Part shown: in pieces, positions 58,508-64,000 of the stretch
Position numbering within the stretch: the stretch's first letter is position 1
Layout of the letters: every line of letters starts with the position of its first letter
Assembly: GCF_008831285.2 (NCBI RefSeq)
Contig: NC_045143.1
Coordinates: 24,697,662 to 24,761,661 of the forward strand
Reading direction: 5' to 3'
DNA length: 64,000 bases
Source: Nymphaea colorata
Taxonomy: Eukaryota > Streptophyta > Magnoliopsida > Nymphaeales > Nymphaeaceae
Notes under the pieces: generated by a model
Databases searched by the model: none
Told to the model about the DNA's origin: nothing
Seen by the model: only the letters and a program-made list of their open reading frames with translations
Program-made: the position numbers and the translations under genes

Positions 58508-58820
58508 CTAACCCGATCCGACGATGATGTTGTTGATGGGAATGAATATCAGCTTGACGAAGAATCCCACGAATCCCATCACTACAAACCCAATCGCGGT
58601 CCTGAACGCGACTTTCGTGAACTCTGAACCAAATTGAGAAAAAATTCAAGACGAAGCAACAAGAAGGGAAAGGGAGAACAAACACATCAAGGGATTCAGA
58701 GAGGAAGGGGGAGAGAGAACACGAAACTTTCCTGTTTGGCTTATGGCACCTCTTGACAAGGCGAATGCTGTCCTTGGAGAATTCCCTGAGCGGATTGACG
58801 ACGGAGTCCAGGGCGTCCAT
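58508..58820 (-). CDS. SEC61G: Protein transport protein SEC61 subunit gamma
   Basis: Two exons on the minus strand. Exon 1, 58820-58728, encodes [20 protein letters not shown] and [11 protein letters not shown]. Exon 2, 58621-58508, encodes [20 protein letters not shown] and [17 protein letters not shown], ending TAG. This is the full length of plant SEC61 gamma (about 69 residues): a cytosolic amphipathic helix plus one tail-anchored transmembrane helix of the ER translocon. The start is the only ATG giving the family N-terminus. With the GT at 58726-58727 and the AG at 58622-58623, the usual glutamate of RKEFTK is dropped. An upstream AG at 58624-58625 would keep GA-type bases but break the frame unless the donor also shifts by one base to a non-GT site. 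So either the protein is one residue short or this copy has a splice-site lesion. Otherwise intact, and the likeliest working gene in the window. Confidence 0.9.
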
Positions 58821-61126
58821 TTTCCGGCGGCAGAGGAAATCCTAGAGAGACTCTGGGAAGACGGGAGGAGGGAGGAAAAAGGGTAAGAAATAAAAAAAAA
58901 AACTAACTTGTAAGCGGTAAAATAAGAAAGAACAGTTGGTAAATAAGAGACTGACATCATAATTTTGTGTTAAAAAATAATGTAAGTAACACACATAATT
59001 CAAATTAACAAAATTTCAATTTTTTTACTATCAAAATTTAGATAGCATAAGAACTGTTTTTTTTTTTAATTATTAAAAACCATAATTAAAGTAAAAAATG
59101 ATTGATTTAATACATTTTTCTCATTAAATTGTTCTTACAATCTTACCAATAAAGTTAGATTACATAAAAAATATTTTAATAATGATTTCTAAGAGGCCCG
59201 ACGCCGATGCTTTGATCGAGGGAAAAGTATTTCATGATATTGAGCACAAATGTCTCTTATGGCTACAATTTTTAGTCGTTTCTCATCAAATGGTAACGCT
59301 ACCTACGTTTAAAACTTAATTTAAAACTTGCATCTTTTTAAGTTCTAAAAGCACAATCAAGTAAGATTTGAGCTATAATTGTGTAACTAACAACCACATT
59401 TGTTAGTTTTCAACATGAAACGGTAAATGCTTATCTAGTATATGGATAACTGCATATATGAGAGGGAAAAAAAAAAAAGAACTCGAGAAGTTGGTGATTA
59501 TTGATGACTATAGTTAGTTCAATATTGACTTAATCCATAACCATTTTTTCTCGCCCTCACTCTCTTTGCTATTCGGCTATGCGTCGTCCTTCGTCTATTG
59601 TTGGGTGACTCTGCTGCTCCGTTTGTTCACTCTCTCTCCACCTCTCTTATTATGTTTTATTGTGCTATTAACTTGTGGTTTGTTTTTGTACTTAGTGGAC
59701 TTCTTGTACCCAAATTTTGATATATATTTCTATTTTATCGGCTCTCTTTTTCTCTTTACATATATATATATATATATAAATGCATGTGATAGAAAGAAAG
59801 GAGAGGAGGAGAGAGAGAGACGAAATAAATGTCAACATCAATGGGCGAAACTATGAGTTTTTTTTTGCAGGAGCTCAACTATAGTTTCAAAATTTAAACA
59901 TGTGTCAAAAAAAAAAAAAAAAAACTCCAATCACTTGAGCCACTTAATGCAAGATCTCAACTCAACTCTTAATGTTATTCAGACGCTAACACTCATTGGA
60001 TCGAACCCAAGACGTGTTGCCCACATGTTCGACCAGCTATATTATTGATTTTTTTTTTTTTTTTTTTGGAGAAGAGGGGTAGACATGCAACTATTAATTG
60101 GAGAAGAGAGTAGGGAGTCTTGCTTTGAAGTTGATTAGTTCTTAATAACTCAATTTTATAAAAATGGGCAAATCAATTTCTGGTAATTTCCGTGTCTATT
60201 ACACCATAAATGATGCAAATGCGCTCATCAAATACTAAAAAGTCCATGGCAGTAACGTAATTTTCAAAAAAAAAAAAAAAAAGACCAAGAAATCTTAGTA
60301 GTCTGCGACTCTATACTAGTAAGATTTTATATTAAGCATTTGATCAGGCACTAAGATGTAAATTACCTTAAAATTAGGTGCCAAGCCCGCAGTAACCCGA
60401 TCCAACTCCAAATGAACCAAACTTGACCTGTTTCCAGGTCTGCTGCATCAATCAGCTTCCCTTGATCCGACGCGGCGATGATGGACAAGAATATTCCTAC
60501 AATCAATCTGTATCGGGAAGTTCATTTGCGGATTCTCTCTCTTTCTCTCTTTCTTGGTTGACTGGAAGCTTTGATTGTAAATCCATTTTATTTTTCTTTT
60601 TTTTCTCTGTTTTTTGCCTCAAGCAGTAAAATCTAGGACTACTATAAAGTGGGGGTCCTCATGCTATCTTCGGTATCCCAGCGCTTAATTAGCTGACCAC
60701 ATGATCAAGTGAAGTAGGAAGAAACAACCAATCCATCTTTCGTCCTCCCCTTCTAGCTCCTGGTTTGTTTTTTGCTCTTTGTGCAGCTTTTCTATAGAAA
60801 TTTATCAGGGTGCCTTTTTTTGTTCCAAACTTGTATCTGGATTGTGGGTAGTCTCTTTTTTAATCCCCAACTCTCCTTTGTGTGTCCATGTGAAAGCGTG
60901 ATTGGTGAAGCTTTTGGATGGTAGGTTTTGTTTGTTTGTGCCTTTGGATAAGTGCACGTTAAGAAGAAGGTACTCCTTGTAACGGGTTCAAGGAAGTTAG
61001 AGTGCAATTATTTCTTTCTGACTGGTGTGCTCATCTTTGTGTTGGATTTCTGGCATACTTCGTAACATTGGTCACTTTGGTTTTTCTGATTTCGGGGGTT
61101 CAGCGATTGTATCTTAGACTCCAAGC
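58821..61126. other. Intergenic region with A/T runs
   Basis: Contains homopolymer A or T tracts (59908-59925, 60050-60068, 60268-60283), a (TA)n at 59758-59778 and a GA-rich patch at 59795-59825. The right part (60420-61126) may be the promoter and 5' UTR of the phosphatase gene. A TC-rich run at 60537-60553 fits that, but no TATA box stands out. Confidence 0.35.
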
Positions 61127-63263
61127 ATGAAGGATAAGATCTGGACATTGCTCTTTTTGTGGAGCCTCGTGGGCTTTATAGGTTCCACAGAGGTGAGGGT
61201 GTCGGGAGAACAACTACTCTAAAAAATTGCCATTCATAAGGCTATGCTTGCTCTAGATGAGTCTGCTCACATTGAAGCATCCCCTCTTGTTCTTGGCTTG
61301 AAGGTAGTTCCTCAGTTCCTGATGATATTCTTGTTAGATAGACGCATTCTCACTGTGCCTCACTGTGTATAAGTTGTAGACTCCTAAAAATTTTAAGTTC
61401 TTTTGCAATAATTCCATTAATTTTGTTGAGGGAAGGGCTTACTGAATCTTAACTTTACCGAGAACGATCTTCACAAAGAAATAAATGAAGCTGTCAAAGT
61501 AATTGTGGTTCCAATTAAAATCGGTTCAGACACTGTCCTAAATAAAATTTGTGATTCGCCGGTATACTAGGTTCACTATGGGCAGCTATGTCTGATTCCG
61601 TTCTATTGACAATCTACTGATTCATGTCTATGAAGTTTTGATGTTCTCTATAGTTTTTTCGATGGCCAGTAATTGATGCTTTTGTTCGTTGCATAGTCAC
61701 CAAAAACGTGTTAAAGATACTAAAAGTAAGTGCGCTGAAAAAACAACAAAAAAGCACAGTTTTTTCGAAAAAAATGCCAAAACAAAAATTACCCGTTTTA
61801 GTTTTTTTTTTCTTGTTTGTTTAATGTGAAACTGCTTGTTTCCATTTTTCTAATTTTTATTTGTTGCTTATCTGTTTATTTTTTATGTTGTTTTATTAGT
61901 GTCTCATTTATTTTATTTTCCCTAATATTTAAGATTTCTTAAATTTTTAAGAATTACCAAATTTTCCCCGTTTTTTCCCCATTTTTTCCAAGCTTGCCAT
62001 ACTACACCTAAGAAAAACCTTTCTGCTTAAAAGGCAAAAATGATGTTTGCGGGCTTTGGTTCATTCACCATATAAATCTTCATCCATCCTGCAAATTTGT
62101 GCATGTTGTAGACATGATTCAAATCATCCGCTGGTTTTTAGTTTTAGATCCATATTGTTGAAATGGATCAGACTTTATACCCAGTTCATACTTTTCATAG
62201 TTGTATAAAATTAACTGCACTGTAACTATCAGAATTAAGTTGGGTAAAATAATAGTGGAAGGTCAAAATATTAAATCAGTGAGAAAGGACTGGAAAGGAA
62301 TTACAACTTCAAAGTTCTATTAATAGTTTTTCTTGGAACTTACATGTCATCTTCCTGAATTCATATTCTGTGCACCAGCATCCAGCAAGCTTAAAATATG
62401 GCAAGAAACGAGGATATGACTGGGAAGTGTTAGGGCTTGAATCATTGAGCTTCAAAGATTTCCTCAGATGACTTAGCGGTAGTAGTACACACAAGTCATT
62501 TGAAGTCAAATGGATCCTTTAGACATGTTTAACAGTTATTACATGTGAATACAAATTTTAGTGAGAAATTGTTGAAACGTGTACTTATGGCTTGTCTAAC
62601 CATAAGCATAAGTCTTGAACTATCTTACGCTGATGTGAATTTCCTTGATTCCCTCAGGGAGAAAATATGGAATGGGTAACGTTGAAGTTTAGTTATCCTA
62701 ACACATCAGGTGATGATTGGATAGAAGTTTTTTCTCCTTCGAATTTCAGGTACTTTAAGTTTCTGTGTGATATTATTGACATACTTGGCATAATTCCATT
62801 TTTAACACTAGCACCATGTTCACTGCAAATAGTTCTACCTATGGCCAATCCATTTATAACTTTAAAATGCCAAAAGTTCTGTTTTGTCAACAGCAAAGCA
62901 AATTGTGATTGGTGGTAGCTCATTTAAGTGATTTGCTGTTCATGTGATATGATGAAAAGCTGCTTTCTTCATGCTTTCAGTGCTGCAATTTGTGAACCTG
63001 AAAACAAGAGAGATCAGGCTCCGTTATTATGTACTGCACCTATTAAGGTTTGTTGGAAACTATTTTGCATAGTGTTTTGCTTAGCTTGTCCAATGATTAG
63101 TTGAAAAGAAGAATATTTGCTTATATTCATAAGTCATTTATTTATTTGCAGTATCAATATGCAAACTACTCAAATCCAAGCTACACAAATACAGGGAAAG
63201 GGGTTTTGAAACTTCTACCGATCAACCAGAGGGCTGACTTTTCTTTTGCATTATTCTCAGGAG
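61127..63263 (+). pseudogene. Purple acid phosphatase (PAP1/PAP27-like), 5' exons with premature stop
   Basis: Exon 1, 61127-61303, starts MKDKIWTLLFLWSLVGFIGS, a signal peptide. After EQLL the codon at 61220-61222 is TAA, where relatives have a serine before KIAIHKA; the frame then continues IAIHKAMLALDESAH and ASPLVLGLK. Exon 2, 62658-62749, encodes NMEWVTLKFSYPNTSGDDWI. Exon 3, 62981-63047, encodes AAICEPENKRDQAPLLCTAP. Exon 4, 63152-63263, encodes YQYANYSNPSYTNTGKGVLK and DFSFALFSGG and ends at a GTATGT donor. All borders are AG/GT and in phase. This is the N-terminal fibronectin-like domain of secreted plant PAPs; the metal-binding catalytic domain would lie right of the window. The stop makes it a pseudogene unless a downstream start or readthrough is used. 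A sequencing error is also possible, since a single base decides it. Confidence 0.8.
61740..62045. repeat. Rep-E, copy 3
   Basis: T/A-rich with CAAGCTTGCCATACTACACC and AAGAAAAACCT, matching the pattern at 34145-34185. It lies within the first intron of the phosphatase gene. Confidence 0.5.
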
Positions 63264-64000
63264 GTATGTCAAAAGTATGTCCTTGTCCATCAGCGGTTCT
63301 TGATTTTCTATTTATTTGTTTTATAACTTCACTTCTATATCGTGAACATGTTTTTCTTGTACTTGAAGGTATGCTTAAGTGACATACTGATCTGTCCTGT
63401 CAAAAATGCTCAAGTAAAACCACATTAATGGTCAGCATGTTTATGAATAATGTTGGGCTGTGTTCCATGTTAGCAATATATCTGGTTTGGGTTCATTATA
63501 TAAGTATTTTTGTTCCTTGTTTTGCCTTTTGTGGAAACACAACCCCTCATCCTTGTTAGGACAGTGTGTTGTAAATCCTTTATTAGGTAAAATTTGTTAT
63601 TAATCAATAAATTTAACTATTTGCTTATAAGGAATATTTGACATGAAGTGAAGGCACACATTCATTATCAACTACAGGCTTGAGGGCTTATCTAATATAA
63701 TAGACCACAGATGGATGAATAATCCTTCATGACAAGGCCATTTAGGAAGAATGGCTGCTACATAGAAATTTCCATAAAATCTGCTGTGAGATACAATGTG
63801 TAAAAGTTTTGAACCCTAACCATCAAATAATATGTATTTCCCTGTTTTACATGGATGACGTCTCAATCTTGTTGTCATTGGCATCCTTCACTGCTTACTA
63901 GTATAGGACTACGCCCTTGAGGACTTCATAATCTTATATAGTCCAATTAATTGTATGGACCCTTTGTGCAAATACTGCAATATTTTCTTCCTATTAGAGA
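63264..64000. other. Intron 4 of the phosphatase gene (probable)
   Basis: No further phosphatase exon recognised before the window ends. Sequence is AT-rich without other features. Confidence 0.4.

Noticed and set aside
1-64000. tRNA, rRNA, CRISPR, or organelle-derived insertions
   Set aside because: No cloverleaf-like genes, ribosomal sequence, spaced direct-repeat arrays or recognisable plastid/mitochondrial genes were seen by eye. A tRNAscan-SE or organelle BLAST run would be decisive.

Overview
This window looks like nuclear DNA from a flowering plant. It has long AT-rich introns with GT/AG borders, plant-specific gene families (IQM, DUF630/DUF632, ARP7, DUF629 ubiquitin-hydrolase-related, purple acid phosphatase), Ty1/copia elements primed by initiator tRNA-Met, Ty3/gypsy and LINE remnants, and a hAT-like MITE. 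I cannot name the species. Gene density is low, and most coding similarity is broken or partial.

Layout. 0-4.5 kb: one exon of an importin-like ARM-repeat gene on the minus strand running off the left edge, then a decayed DUF629 UCH-related pseudogene that still has introns. 4.5-8.9 kb: a long unclassified repeat (R1 copy 1) and smaller dispersed repeats. 8.9-14.3 kb: a complete but coding-dead copia element on the minus strand, inserted in a TA/TG microsatellite. 14.5-22.1 kb: two long inverted repeats bracketing the first two and last exons of an IQM calmodulin-binding gene, whose middle is missing and holds a ~2.7 kb repeat (Rep-A). 22-31 kb: mostly unrecognised DNA with a two-exon glycolate-oxidase relic, a LINE relic with an inverted 5' part and a copia gag relic. 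31-38 kb: four in-phase exons of a Spinster-type transporter, a 323 bp MITE with a perfect 8 bp target duplication, and an ARP7 relic. 38-47 kb: R1 copy 2, split by a complete, very young copia element (39156-44286) with a perfect 5 bp duplication, then a ~0.5 kb direct repeat flanking a VPS51 two-exon relic. 48-58 kb: a gypsy gag-protease relic, a DUF632 relic, and two Rep-A copies in inverted orientation. 58.5-64 kb: SEC61 gamma (minus strand, nearly intact) and the 5' exons of a purple acid phosphatase gene that carry a premature stop.

The genes do not form a pathway. The main themes are an accumulation of intron-containing fragments of unrelated genes among repeats, and two copia elements whose LTR pairs are almost identical although their polyproteins carry many stops. 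That combination suggests dead copies were mobilised in trans. The best candidates for functional genes are SEC61 gamma and possibly the partial ARM-repeat, Spinster and phosphatase genes. I found no clear previously undescribed biological system. The items most worth a second look are the two long hairpins around the IQM exons, the shared in-frame TGA before the reverse transcriptase in both copia elements, and the gene-fragment cluster.
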